From Erinaceus europaeus (Eukaryota > Chordata > Mammalia > Eulipotyphla > Erinaceidae): DNA of 64,000 nt. Location: NCBI RefSeq assembly GCF_950295315.1, contig NC_080179.1:67387961-67451960 (forward strand), in the 5' to 3' direction. The position numbers and the translations under genes were made by a program. A model generated the notes under the pieces. It saw nothing but the letters and a program-made list of their open reading frames with translations, ran no database searches and was not told the DNA's origin. This document shows positions 1 through 10,170 of the stretch, piece after piece (position 1 is the stretch's first letter; every line of letters starts with the position of its first letter).

Positions 1-90
1 GGACCTTCTGAGGTATTTATATCTTGTAATAAATGAGATGTCTTAAAATAATAATCCTCCAGTAGTCAATACATGTAGAAATTCAGGGGG
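1..90. repeat. Diverged direct repeat, copy 1 (partner at 1748-1833)
   Basis: A stretch beginning GACCTT and containing CTTGTAATAAATGAGAT, TCTTAAAATAATAAT, AGTCAATACAT and AGAAATTC recurs about 1.74 kb downstream. Both copies run into the head of a SINE-A. This suggests a local duplication rather than chance. Confidence 0.75.
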
Positions 91-568
91 CCAGGAGGTG
101 GTGCCGCTGGCTACGGGCTTACATTACAGTGTGCAAGGACCCAGGTTCAAGTCCCTGGTGGAAGCTTCATGAGTGGTGAAGCAGTGCAGCAGGTGTCAAG
201 GACCCAGGTTCAAGTCCCTGGTCCTCACCTGTAGGGGAAACTTCATGAGTGGTGAAGCAGTGCAGCAGGTGTCAAGGACCCAGGTTCAAGTCCCTAGTCC
301 TCACCTGTAGGGGAAACTTCATGAGTGGTGAAGCAGTGCAGCAGGTGTCTCCCTCTTTTTTTTTTTAAAGATTTTATTTATTTATTAATGAGAAAGATAG
401 GAGGAGAGAGAGAAAGAACCAGACATCACTCTGGTACATGTGCTGCTGGGGATTGAACTCTCATGCTCTGCGCCACCTTCTGGACCACTCTCTCTCCCAC
501 TTTACCTCCTACTCCCCCTGAATTTCTGGTTGTCTCTATCCAATAAATATATGAAGATAATAAAAAAG
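86..568 (+). repeat. SINE-A with internal 76-bp triplication, split by a nested SINE
   Basis: The GGGGCCAGG head and GGTTCAAGTCCC B box are readable, and the element ends at ATCCAATAAATATATGAAGATAATAAAAAAG. A unit containing the B box, CACCTGTAGGGG and AGCAGGTGTC occurs three times at 134-349. A minus-strand SINE-C interrupts the body at about 357-495. Confidence 0.85.
357..495 (-). repeat. SINE-C nested in SINE-A
   Basis: Poly-T, then GAGAAAGATAGGAGGAGAG, CAGACATCACTCTGGTACATG and GGGGATTGAACTC. This is the reverse complement of the SINE-C copy readable at 35221-35372. Confidence 0.75.
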
Positions 569-604
569 TATGATTCTTTCATTTTCTGAACTTTTGCATT
601 GTAC

Positions 605-842
605 ATTTGGAGATTTAATAATGATTGGCACGATGGTGGTATAAGAGGGGTACAATTCCTTACAGTTCCCACCACCAGAGTTACGTATCCCCTCCCCTCC
701 ATTGGAAGTTTCCCTATTTTTTATCCCTCTGGGAGTATGGGCCAGAGATCTTTATGGGATGCAGAAGGTGGGAGGTCTGGCTTCTGTAATTGCTTCTCCT
801 CCACTGAACATGGGCGTTGACAGGTCGATCCATACTGGCTGC
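605..842 (-). mobile_element. L1 3'UTR fragment
   Basis: Contains the landmarks ATAAGAGGGGTACAATTCC, CCCTCTGGGAGTATGG and GCTTCTGTAATTGCTTCT. It stops abruptly in GATCCATACTGGCTGC. 5'-truncated. Confidence 0.8.
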
Positions 843-1044
843 TAAATAAATGTTTTTCATTGACTAGCTGTTTGTATTAGTATTCCATCAGTTTTATTCT
901 GAAGCAAAACTAAAAACTAAATACTACTGCTTATTAAAATTTTAGCATCAGATTTTTCAGTGTTAGGTTCAAAATCAAGTATGGCTGGGCTTAAAATCTG
1001 TAGTACCAAACCTCAGCTTGAAGGCTGTGAAGCACAGGGCTCTG

Positions 1045-1225
1045 TGGGGACAGGGATAGTTCACCTGTCAACGTGCTCACCTTACCATGTGCAGGATCCT
1101 GAGTTTGAGCTCCAACACTGCTTTGGGGCACTGAGGATAGCACGAGGGGAGCTCCACTGGGTGCTGGAGAGTGACTGTGCTATGTCTCTCCCTATCTTCT
1201 CTATCTATAAAAACAGAGAATGAGA
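1045..1225 (+). repeat. Old tRNA-derived SINE (D-like)
   Basis: GGGACAGGGATAGTTCACCTG is followed by an A/B-box-like head (CCTGAGTTTGAGCTCC), a TCTCTCCCTATC pyrimidine stretch and an A-rich end. Diverged, so the family is only approximate. Confidence 0.55.
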
Positions 1226-1747
1226 AAAGTACATCAGAGAAGCCAGTATGTCTTGGCATTACACATGTGGAAAGCCCAGCACAGCATAAAATGGTACGTT
1301 TTGCATTATTGTCATGAGGAAATTAAATACACTTAACAGAATTTAGGTAATACGTGCCTTCACATTCTACTACTTAAAGCTTTCAAAAATATTTCAATCA
1401 GTGCTTTTGATTTCCCAGTGATTATTTCAGCATAGATTTCTCATCACCGTTACATTGATTGTTCAGTGAAAATCCAGGATTATTATGACTTTTTTGTCAG
1501 GTGAAAAGCATTATCTTTAATATACTGTCTTTTTTTTAGGACTAAGTAATTAATCTTCAATATGCAAATATATGTTTTTAAGAGTGACTGAAGTTTATCC
1601 TATCTATATGTGCTCATCTTCTTAATTTTTTTATCTTGAGTTTAAATAAATCTGTTATGAGTTCTTTGGAAGAAAGCCATTATGTAAACACTGGGTACCT
1701 CGTTACTATTTATGCCATTTTCTTTCAGTGGTGATTGGTGTCTCTCT
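1226..1747. other. AT-rich sequence, nothing recognised
   Basis: No repeat, conserved ORF or RNA gene that I could recognise on either strand. Confidence 0.5.
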
Positions 1748-1833
1748 GACCTTTTACCCATCATTCTTGTAATAAATGAGATATCTTAAAATAATAATTC
1801 TCCTGTAGTCAATACATACAGAAATTCGGGGGA
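1748..1833. repeat. Diverged direct repeat, copy 2 (partner at 1-90)
   Basis: Matches the window's first 90 bases with a few substitutions and indels (CTTGTAATAAATGAGATATC, AGTCAATACATACAGAAATTC). Confidence 0.75.
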
Positions 1834-1875
1834 GGGGCCAGTGGCACACCTGGTTAGGTGCTTACATAACAGATA
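1834..1875 (+). repeat. SINE-A head, truncated
   Basis: GGGGCCAGTGGCACACCTGG, then GTGCTTACAT, after which the SINE sequence ends. Confidence 0.6.
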
Positions 1876-2780
1876 TTCTGCTTTCCTATCCTTCATCCCC
1901 ACTAATAATACTTCTTTTTGCCATTATTTTCCTTACTTATTTGGCTCAATGTGAACATTGCTGATAATGACATTTACTTAAATGTTGACTTTAAATGTTT
2001 TATTGTTAATACATTTGTCCTGTAGCAGTTTTGTTTTTCCAAATACTTAGTGAATGGCTTCCATTTTATTTGCTTAAGAGATTTAAGAGAGCAGCCACGG
2101 AAAAGGAAAAGTATATAAGGAAGATACTTTATAACTAAGAAGAGTAACAGTGATTCTTTCAGTGCGGATGACACAGTTCTAGGAAGCCCAAGCCAGAGAC
2201 CCAGGTAGCTTTAGGCTGATGAAAGGTGACAGATACAGTCTCAACAAACTGCTTCCAGCAGAAAACTAGAATATTAATTTGTAAACAGTAGATGGTCTAA
2301 TTTGAAGCCTGAGAAATTCCCGAAAACAGAATTGAGTAGATCCAAGTCGGGTGAGCTCCAGTTTTATTGGGTGCAGAACCCATGATTCTAGCCCCCACGG
2401 CACTGACAGAGGTTTCACTGCTGTAGTATCTTGTCTTTCCTCTCCCTTTCCTGTTGTTTTTTGCTTGTTTTTTTTTCAATCTGGAAATGTCAGCTTCGAG
2501 TGCTAAAGCCCCAGTGACTACCAACAAAGAAGAGGGGGGAAAAAAGGAAAGGAAACAATCCCTATTACTGGATAGAAGTTGCCACAAAAGAACTACTTCT
2601 GTGAAAGAGGAATAAGGGAGCACTAAATAGACCCACCCTGGGATAGCATTCTTTGTGCCACGCAAATGTGTTTTTCCGGCATAAACTGCAGGTCAAGATC
2701 TGCTGAGCAGCATGGCCCAGCTTCGATGGATTCCTCTTAGTGTGAGCAAACAAGTCATGGCAGACTTTCTTAGCAGCTGA
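1876..2780. other. Unassigned non-coding sequence
   Basis: No repeat or gene recognised. The overlapping short ORFs on the minus strand resemble no family I know and partly run into the SINE-B that follows. Confidence 0.5.
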
Positions 2781-3105
2781 TCTTTTTTTTTTTTTCCCCC
2801 CGTTGACCTCCAGGATTATCGCTTGGGCTTGGTGTGGTGCTGCCGCTAAGACTCCACTGCTCCTGGAGGCCAGTTTTTCCACTGGATAGAACAGAGAGTA
2901 ATAGAGATAAGGAGAGTGTAAGACACCTGCAGACCTGCTTCACCTCTTGTGAAGAGACGGGTGGGGGGAGAGGGAAGGGAGGGCCCACCCCTCCCACCTG
3001 TGCAGGTGGGGAAACTGGGATCTTTGAGAGGGTCCTTGCTCAGGTCCTTGCACTTAGTACTATGTGCTCTTAACCTAGTGCTCCACTGCCAGGCGTGTGG
3101 CAGCT
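2781..3105 (-). repeat. SINE-B with hairpin module
   Basis: Poly-T, then a degenerate module ending CTCCTGGAGGCC, then GGATAGAACAGAGAG, CACCTGCAGACCTGCTTCAC and a tRNA-like head at the right. Purine-rich insertions near 2960. Confidence 0.8.
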
Positions 3106-3353
3106 GATTTTTAGCAAATTTTCCAACATTAAAGTCACTCTTTATCATTATCTCTGCTAATTGTTGTTGATTGTGTGGAGAGGCCAATCTATTCAGTAAA
3201 TCTCACTCTGAATAATGGCATTTCCGGCACCCAGAATCTTTACTCTCCTGCCATTACCTCAAGCCTTTACAGAGATCCTTTGACAACATTATTGATACCC
3301 AGGGTTAAAAAAAAAATTCAGTTATTGTCATTTATTTTCTTGATAATTAAGAA

Positions 3354-3652
3354 GGACTGACTGGACAGTGGTGTACAAGGTATGAAACCCAAGGGCCCAG
3401 GTAAACCCCACTCCCCATCCTGTCCTCACCTGCTGGGGGCTTCATGAGGGATGAAGCAGTGCTCAAGTGTCTCAGCTTTCTATCTCTCCCTCCCCCCACC
3501 CCCTCTCAATAGCTCTGAGTCCTGTCAAAAAGAAAGGAAGAAATACTGAAAAAGAAAAAAAGGCTGGTAGTCCACTAGGAGTGGTGGATTTTGTGCAAGC
3601 ACCAAGCCTCAGTCATGAACATGTTAATAATGAAATAAATGAAAAATAAAAA
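3354..3652 (+). repeat. Diverged tRNA-derived SINE
   Basis: The head is degenerate. The body has TCCTCACCTGCTGGGGGCTTCATGA and GATGAAGCAGTGCT, with a long A-rich tail carrying remnants of the SINE-B 3' module (AGTGGTGGATTTTGTGCAAGCACC). Confidence 0.6.
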
Positions 3653-3749
3653 AACAAGTCTCCTAAGTTTCTATATTAAAGGGTATTGAGAGAACAAATT
3701 TATTTTGGGACTATTTATAATTCTGAATTCCAAAAAATTAAATGGGGGC

Positions 3750-3945
3750 TATACTTTTTTTTTGTGTGTGTATTCACTGAGCTTCACCACTTCGGTTAAC
3801 TTTTTCAGACTATAAGAGAGAGACAGGAAGGGAAAGGCACCGTAGCACTGAAGCTTCTTCTAGTGCTTTGGAAGCTAAATTGGGACCTGGGCCATTGACA
3901 TTATAAAGCAAACACTCTCCTTCATGAGCTATTCTGCCAACCTCT
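3750..3945 (-). repeat. Old SINE
   Basis: T-run, AGAGAGAGACAGGAAGGGAAAG, GAAGCTTCTTC and a degenerate head GAGCTATTCTGCCAACCTC. Too diverged to place in a family. Confidence 0.45.
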
Positions 3946-4049
3946 TAATAAAACAAAGTTAAGTGAAATTATATTTAGTTTAGGCATCAAAATTTGGCTT
4001 GAATTTAGCTCATTTGGTGATAAATCAAGAATTAAATTCATGTTCTCTA

Positions 4050-4775
4050 AGGGTTATTTTTTTTAAAATTTTTATTTATAAAAAGAAAACACTGACAGAA
4101 ACCATAGGATAAGAGGGGCACAACTCCACACAATTCCCACCACCAGAACTCTGTATCCCATCCCATCCTTTGATAACTTTCCTAGTCTTTAACCCTCTGG
4201 GAGTATGGACCCAGGGTCATTATGGGGTGCAGAAGGTGGAAGGTCTTTCTTCTGTAATTGCTTCCCTGCTGAACATGGGCGTTGGCAGGTAGATCCATAC
4301 TCCCAGCCTGTCTCTCCTTTTCCTTAGTGGGGCGGGGTACTAGGGAAGCTGCAGGACATATTGGTGGGGTCATCTGCCTAGGGAAGTCTGGTTGGCATCA
4401 TGCTAGTATCTGGAACTTGGTGACTGAAAAAAGAGTTAACATATAGAGCCAAACAAATTGTTGACTAGTCATGAACCTAAAGGCTGGAAAAGTTAAGATG
4501 GAGAGTTGGGAGGTCTCCGTTTTGTAGGTAGCTAGTAGGCATACTTTATATTCCAAAGAGCCCAGGACTATACTAGTTTTGTTTTGTTTTGTTTTGTTTT
4601 GTTTTCCTGAGCCTGACATCTGATATGCAGGTGGATCTAAGTTATTGTCTGGGGAGATGATGTCATGGCCGGAAAAAGGGCCAGAAAACTACATCAGGGA
4701 AGAGAGTAGCTCCTCCCAAATATGGGAAAGATGTATAAATATTCTTGACTGTAAACCCCATTGATTTGATCTGAT
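4050..4775 (-). mobile_element. L1 3'UTR, 5'-truncated copy
   Basis: Starts with the reversed poly(A) tail (TTTTTTTTAAAATTTTTATTTATAA) and follows the family sequence through GGGGAGATGATGTCATGGC to GATTTGATCTGATCC. It contains a pentanucleotide run (TTTTG, about six units) near 4574-4603. Confidence 0.85.
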
Positions 4776-4928
4776 CCAGGGTTATATTACCCTTAATGAA
4801 TACTATTTATTTCTCTAGAGAAATATTAACATGTTTGATTATTACCTCAGTCACATCTGGGAATGTTTTGTCTATAGTATATGTACTATATGGCCTTTCT
4901 TAAGTGTATATGTGTGTGTGTGAAATTT

Positions 4929-5231
4929 GATTTTTTTTTTGCCCCCAGGGTTATTGCTGGGGCTGGGTGCCTGCACTACAAATCCACTGGTCCATGAGAC
5001 CATTTTTCTTTCATTATTATTGTTTCTCTGTTGTTGTTGGATAGGACAGAGAGAAATTGAGAGAGGAGGGGAGGACAGGGAGAGAAAGATAGACACCTAC
5101 AGATCTGCTTTACCACTTACAAAGGGACCCCTCGGCAGGTGGGAAGCTGGGGGCTAGAACTGGGATCCTTGCTCTGGTCCTTGCACTTTGCACTATGTGC
5201 ACTTAACCCAGTATGCTACTGCCCGGCCCCC
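4929..5231 (-). repeat. SINE-B with hairpin module
   Basis: Poly-T, GCCCCCAGGGTTATTGCTGG, GTTGTTGTTGGATAGGACAG, and head ending GCTACTGCCCGGCCCCC. Confidence 0.85.
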
Positions 5232-5769
5232 AAAATTTGAAATGTACTGACTTCAACATTTTGAAGTTAAAGATACTGTTGTTATTCTTAGCTTTAGTCA
5301 TTTGACCCTAAAGTCACATGTTAAGTATCAGTTAGCTTCATCAAGCCAAAAAAAGTTGATAGCAGTTTTGTCACTCAGATGCTCTGACTTACAGATATTC
5401 ATTGTACTGGTCATTTTAATGAATCCATGAAGCATATAAGGCATGATATTAACAGTTATATAACTTTTGTGGCAGTATTTCTATGGAGAATGCTTTTAGA
5501 GTGTGTTGATCCCCTTTGCCACACTCTGACCCATACTGAAACATAAGCACACCCCTTCTGAAACTTTTCTTTAACTTCTGAGGCCCATTTATCCCAACAG
5601 GGAATGGGAGTGGGAATTACTGCTGACCAGATCATTCCTTGAGCCTTCTTTAACCAATAGGACACAAGGTGTGGGTGGGGTTTTGAGTGTTCCTAGCCTC
5701 ACACTGTTATTTTCATTCTTCTCCTCTTTTAACTGTAGGTATTACCCTGCCTACATTCTTTTCTATTTC
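5232..5769. other. Unassigned sequence
   Basis: No repeat or gene recognised. A 69-codon minus-strand ORF (5456-5665) has no recognisable family. Confidence 0.45.
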
Positions 5770-5997
5770 CAGGGATGAGGAAACATCCGGCCCACAGGCT
5801 GTATATGGCCCATGAAATAATTTAATCTGGCACGACCACGACAGCCACAAGCAGGACTTGAAATTCAATAAGTCTAGGAACTTTTTTTATAGCAACATTA
5901 AGAGCCAATTATCAAGTTGATAACTTTCTGTGGTCTGCATCTGTTGTATTGTAAATATCCAAAGGACCCTTGACATTAGAAAGTTTCCCCACCTCTA
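5770..5997. mobile_element. Non-autonomous hAT-like DNA transposon relic
   Basis: The left end CAGGGATGAGGAAAC mirrors the right end GTTTCCCCACCTCTATA, i.e. imperfect terminal inverted repeats of hAT type. The interior has CATCCGGCCCACAGGCTG and TTGTATTGTAAATATCCAAA, text typical of such elements. No clear 8-bp target duplication remains. Confidence 0.6.
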
Positions 5998-6424
5998 TAA
6001 TTTGTAATTCTTGTATTTTTTATATGTAGGTAATAGGACTAAGTTTTTTTTTTTTATTGTCTACATTATCTTTCATTTAAATTATCCACTTATTTTTTTT
6101 CTGTCTCTCAATTTCCTTTGGATAAGGCTAATATTTTTTGAAGAACTATACATGCTAAAAAGTTATTAAGTAGTTGAGGCTAGAGAGAAAGTAAATTGTA
6201 ATCACCTACTGGTAGAAAGTTAGAAAGAAAAAAAAAAGCCAAAGAGAAATTGTGCATTTTATTTGTAATGTTTTATTTTCTTATAGAAAATTAGTTTGTA
6301 TGTCAGTTTCTTAAGGAGCCCTCCCACTAGACCCTATTCCTGTAAATGATTTTACAGCTTCTCCGTATCGTATGTGCAGTGTGTATGTGTGATTGCTGTT
6401 TGCTTGAATTTAATTGTTACTTAT
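5998..6424. other. AT-rich sequence, nothing recognised
   Basis: Includes poly-T near 6043-6054 and an A-run near 6226. No gene or repeat family assigned. Confidence 0.45.
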
Positions 6425-6680
6425 TTATATCACTGAGGCTCAGTGGCTGCATCATACCAATGCTCCCAGTGGCCATTTCCTTTTGATAGATTAGTAGAGA
6501 AAGATAGAAAGGTAGAGAAGAGAAAGATGGGGGTAGGGTGGGGGAGACACCCAGCATTACTTTATCAATCTTGAAGCATCCTCCATGCAGGCACCCCTAT
6601 GTGGTAGTTCCGGGTTTGAACCCAAGTTTTTGGTTATGGTAATGAATATGTTATTCCAGGTGAGCCAGCTGCTGGCTCCT
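6425..6680 (-). repeat. Old SINE
   Basis: GGCTCAGTGGCTGCATC, a purine-rich AGAGAAAGATAGAAAGG stretch, GAAGCATCCTCCATGCAGGC, and GGGTTTGAACCC as the reversed B-box region. Confidence 0.55.
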
Positions 6681-6721
6681 TGGCTAATGGCTTAAAAAAA
6701 AAAACAATTTTTTTTTCTTAG

Positions 6722-6860
6722 TGTGACCTAGGATGTGGTATAGTGACTAAAGCACTAGACTAACAAGAATGAGGTCTCAAGTAAAATTCTTCCATCTCAT
6801 ATGGCAGATAGTTTTTTTCCCTCTCTCCTCTATTTCATAAACAGATATATATCTCAATAT
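6722..6860 (+). repeat. Old tRNA-derived SINE remnant
   Basis: GATGTGGTATAGTGACTAAAGCACTAGAC resembles the SINE-C head, with a CCCTCTCTCCTCTATTTCATAA end. Confidence 0.45.
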
Positions 6861-6861
6861 A

Positions 6862-7425
6862 TATCTTTTTTATTAGTGATTTACAAAATTGAGAAATAAT
6901 AGAAGTACAGTTCCACATTGTCCTCACCAATAGAGTCCTGTGTCCCCATTCCCACCATTAGAAACTGAAGCTCACAGATGAAGGTTGGCTATTATTTCTA
7001 AAACCATCTGTCTATCTCTATTTTTGTCTACTTTTTCTATGGTTCTGCCTTTTCTTCTTTTAAAAGTCACATCTGTACCTATTACTACTTCTGAATATCT
7101 TTTCCTTTTTTCCTCTTCTCTCTCTGGGTCCTGATGGAATTGAGTTTGAGGGCCCTCTAGTTATCTAGTTTTGCTAACATTTATCCCCCTCTGGGAGTAT
7201 GGATCAAAATACTTTATGGGGTGCAGAAAGTAGGAATTATGGCTTCTGTAATTGTTACTCCACTAGACATGGACATTGGCAGGTAAATCCATACCCCCAG
7301 CCTGTTTCTGTCATTCCCTAGTGAGGTACGGCTCTGAAAAGGTGAGGTACCAGGGCACATCTGTGAGGTCTTCTGTCCAGGGAGGTCAGGATGGAATCAT
7401 AGTAGCATCTGTAAATTGGTGTCTG
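6862..7425 (-). mobile_element. L1 3'UTR, older subfamily
   Basis: TTTTTTATTAGTGATTTACAAAATTGAG, then the CCCCCTCTGGGAGTATGGAT and GGCTTCTGTAATTGTTACTCC landmarks. It shares an extra mid-section (TCTTTTCCTTTTTTCCTC, GAATTGAGTTTGAGGGCCCTC) with the copies at 43430 and 57410. Confidence 0.8.
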
Positions 7426-7551
7426 AAAGTCAGTAAGTTATGAGGCAAGACAAAATTAAAATTAAACAAGTAATCTTAAAGTTTTTTTTTTTTAACTTAG
7501 AAAGTAATCCCATGAGAGACTATTCACTCATTTCATTCCACTGATTCTCCT

Positions 7552-7608
7552 TTGTCCTTATGCATTGTAACATGTGCACTCAGCCAGGTGTGCCACCACC
7601 TGGTCCCT
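7552..7608 (-). repeat. SINE-A head fragment
   Basis: GTCCTTATGCATTGTAACATGTGC, then CAGGTGTGCCACCACCTGG. Confidence 0.6.
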
Positions 7609-7649
7609 CTTAGCTTTACTTTTCAGGATTTACCTGTATGTATTTCATA

Positions 7650-7777
7650 GGAGAGCAGATTTTACATGAGGGAGGGAATACAGATCACACTCTGGTAGAT
7701 GTATGGCCAGTGACTGAATTGTAAACTGTGGGGTTGCAAGTACTGTAATCTACCGGTTGAACATTTCTCTTGCTACC

Positions 7778-7780
<3 letters not shown>
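7650..7780 (-). repeat. Old SINE remnant
   Basis: GAGAGCAGATTTTACATGAGGG and ACACTCTGGTAGATG resemble a decayed SINE-C on the minus strand. Confidence 0.4.

Positions 7781-7821
<41 letters not shown>
7781..7821. repeat. (GT)n microsatellite
   Basis: An uninterrupted GT run of about 20 units. Confidence 0.97.
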
Positions 7822-7822
<1 letters not shown>

Positions 7823-7999
7823 TGATATACTTCAGGAGTTGAATCTAGTGGAATTCAGATATAAAAGAAAGGTTTTTTTTGAAACTCTGACATTTTTTAA
7901 GTGTTCTTTCACTGGTTTGAGCTGATAAATATATCTGGAAGAACAGAAAAGACTGATCTAAGAAAACAGTATAAATACTGTTTGTTGAATATTCACAAA

Positions 8000-8155
8000 A
8001 TAGCAGGTAGTTGCTGGGTGGGTATTGTCCATTATCTTACGTAATCTCCAAGACTGCTCTTGTAGATGCTTACTTTGTTCCTTCTTATGGATGAGGTCAC
8101 AATTCCAGAAAGCTGAGGACATCCACTCTTGACCACATGGCTAGTCAGTGAGAGC
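8000..8155 (+). repeat. MIR fragment
   Basis: ATTATCTTACGTAATCTCC, TATGGATGAGG and GACCACATGGCTAGTCAGTGAGAGCC match the MIR core and its 3' 'cacagctagtaagtggcagagcc' motif as I remember it. Confidence 0.6.
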
Positions 8156-8156
8156 C

Positions 8157-8406
8157 TTTTTTTTTTTTTTTAAATAATCCTTTTTTAAAATTTTTTAAAA
8201 AATCTTTATTAATTTATTGCATAGAGACAGCCAGAAACCGAGAAGGAAGGGGGCGATGGAGAAGACGAGAGACAGACAGACACCTGCAGCCCCGCTTCAC
8301 CGCTCGCAAGGCTTTCCCGTGCAGGTGAGGACTGGGTGGGGGCTCCAGTGTGGGTCCTTGCACACTGCAGCAAGTGCACTCAACCAGGTGCGCCCCCACC
8401 CTGCCC
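8157..8406 (-). repeat. SINE-A
   Basis: T-run, AGAGACAGCCAGAAACCGAG, CACCTGCAGCCCCGCTTCACC, and head ending AACCAGGTGCGCCCCCACC. Confidence 0.9.
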
Positions 8407-8644
8407 CACAGCCTTTTGACCTTTTGAATATGTGATTCGTTTTTTACTCCCCCAGATTTCTTAGACCATGACTGTTGCTATTGGCACCCACTTTGACCTA
8501 CTATAGAAATGTCTTAGTATTTACCTTTGGGGGGGGCTTTGAAGGCATGGAATACTATTCTCATTAAGGAAGACTAAACAATAAGATTTTAGAAATGTTT
8601 GGAGCAGTTGTGATCACAGTCAGCTAGAATAAACATACCATAAA

Positions 8645-8750
8645 GACACCAACCTCACTTGGGAAAATCATTAGAAATGCAAAGTCTAAGGATCTAACCA
8701 AGACCTGTTCCTTTAGGAAATCTGGGAGTACTACCTTTTAATCTGCTTTA
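8645..8750 (+). repeat. MER5A-like hAT relic
   Basis: AACCTCACTTGGGAAAATC, then ATTAGAAATGCAAAGTCTAAGG, AAGACCTGTTCC and GGAAATCTGGGAGTAC follow the MER5A consensus order as I remember it. Confidence 0.5.
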
Positions 8751-8774
8751 CTTTTTTCCCCCAGCATTTTCTCT

Positions 8775-9060
8775 TTTTTTTTTTTTTTATTAATGATTTA
8801 ACACGATTTTACAAAATTAAAAAAATTTCAGAGGTATAATTTAAGACTCATGTGGTCATTACAATTCATGGTATCCTCCCCTGAAGGTCTCCTCCTGCCT
8901 AGCAGTCCAGGAGGCAGTTTGATTAACTAGCTAGTCAATGTCCTTCTCCTCTTTCCTTATTTCACTAGCATGATCACCATCAATCCCACCCATGTTGCAC
9001 ATGATCCTCTTTCTTGTTTGTAGAGTAGCGTTCCATTATTGAACGTATATCCCAGAAATC
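8775..9060 (-). mobile_element. L1 3' end, older subfamily
   Basis: Poly-T, ATTAATGATTTAACACGATTTTAC, and later GCATGATCACCATCAATCCC. The same order is seen at 37795-38450, where the sequence continues into ORF2. Confidence 0.65.
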
Positions 9061-9109
9061 TGTGTTGTTGTTTTTTTTCCCCCAGAAATCTGTTTTAAGA
9101 CACTTTTGT

Positions 9110-9290
9110 GGGGCCAGGTGGTGGCACACCTGTTTGAATGCCCATGTTACCTTATTTTAAGGACCTGTGTTCAAGCCCCTGGTCCCCCACATACATGGGG
9201 AAAACTTCACAAACAGTCAACACTGCTGCAGGTATATCTCTTTCTCCACCCCCCCTTTGTTTCACTGCCTCTATTCAATAAAATAACTCA
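9110..9290 (+). repeat. SINE-A
   Basis: GGGGCCAGGTGGTGGCACACCTG head, GTTCAAGCCCCTGGTCCCC, and a CTATTCAATAAAATAA end. Confidence 0.85.
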
Positions 9291-10025
9291 TATAGTTTTG
9301 TTTTGCTTACTTAAGTCACATTATCAGATAGATTTTTCTGCACATGATTTTGTTTCCAATATATTTACATTTTCATGCGCACAAATTTTGAAATTGACAG
9401 CACTAGGGATTAAGCTGAGGACATGATTCTAACTGCCTAACCTGTAGCAGTTTCTGAATATCTACTTTTCTCTTCCAAGGTCTTCCCTTTCAATTCCTAT
9501 GTTTTATAGTAGAGTATAAGAGGAAAAGATCATTCATTAGTTTATATATTTATTGATCAGACTGATTTTTTTTATCATCTAACAGTATTTGATTCTGGAT
9601 GTGTGATACTAAATATGTCATCCAGGAGCTTACAAACTAGTGGGATAGATAGATCATTACATGATCGAAATAGACTGTCATAAATTTACTGAAGTCAGAT
9701 AGAGAGGACCCCTAAATCTTTATCTTAGAAGTATCTTCTGGGAGAGTATGACATTTCACATAAAATCTAAAACCTTTAAGAAGACTAGGAATTTGCTGAG
9801 TAAAGGTCAGAGAGATGGCTGGGTCATTTGGGAGAATGAATATCCAGATTGAAGAAATAGAGTAGAATGTTGTTAAGCCAGCAGGAAGCAAAGCGCCACG
9901 TCTGATTTTCAGTGGGAAAATTAGATTAGTTGTTGACCATCTTATTTTCTCCATCATCAGATATATCTGCTCAGATTTTCCTTATGGCAAATCTTTGGAT
10001 AAAATTATCTCAAATGATAAAGTCT
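9291..10025. other. Unassigned sequence
   Basis: AT-rich with no recognised repeat or gene. The minus ORF at 9712-9957 has no recognisable domain. Confidence 0.45.
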
Positions 10026-10170
10026 CAGTCTTTGTTCCAGTCATCTGTTGCTGCAAAACAAATTACCCAGAACTCATGGAATGGAACACCCATTTGTTAT
10101 TATTTACAAAGATTCTGGGTCAAGGTTTTAATCAAAGTATGGCAGGAATGGCTTGTCTTAGTTCTATGAA
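10026..10170. repeat. Ancient mammalian repeat, family not assigned
   Basis: CAGTCATCTGTTGCTGCAAAACAAATTACCC, then AACACCCATTTGTTATTATTTAC and GATTCTGGGTCAAGG resemble a common old mammalian repeat that I cannot name with certainty. Confidence 0.45.

Noticed and set aside
134..349. CRISPR-like array
   Set aside because: The repeats are tandem copies within a mammalian SINE with no unique spacers.
2297..2665. 122-codon minus ORF
   Set aside because: No recognisable domain and composition like the surrounding non-coding DNA. Left as unassigned sequence.
4050..4775. Retroviral LTR family (recurrent ~0.5-1.3 kb elements)
   Set aside because: The same sequence lies immediately 3' of L1 ORF2 at 39825-42650, begins at a poly(A) tail, and carries a G-rich tract. 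It is an L1 3'UTR.
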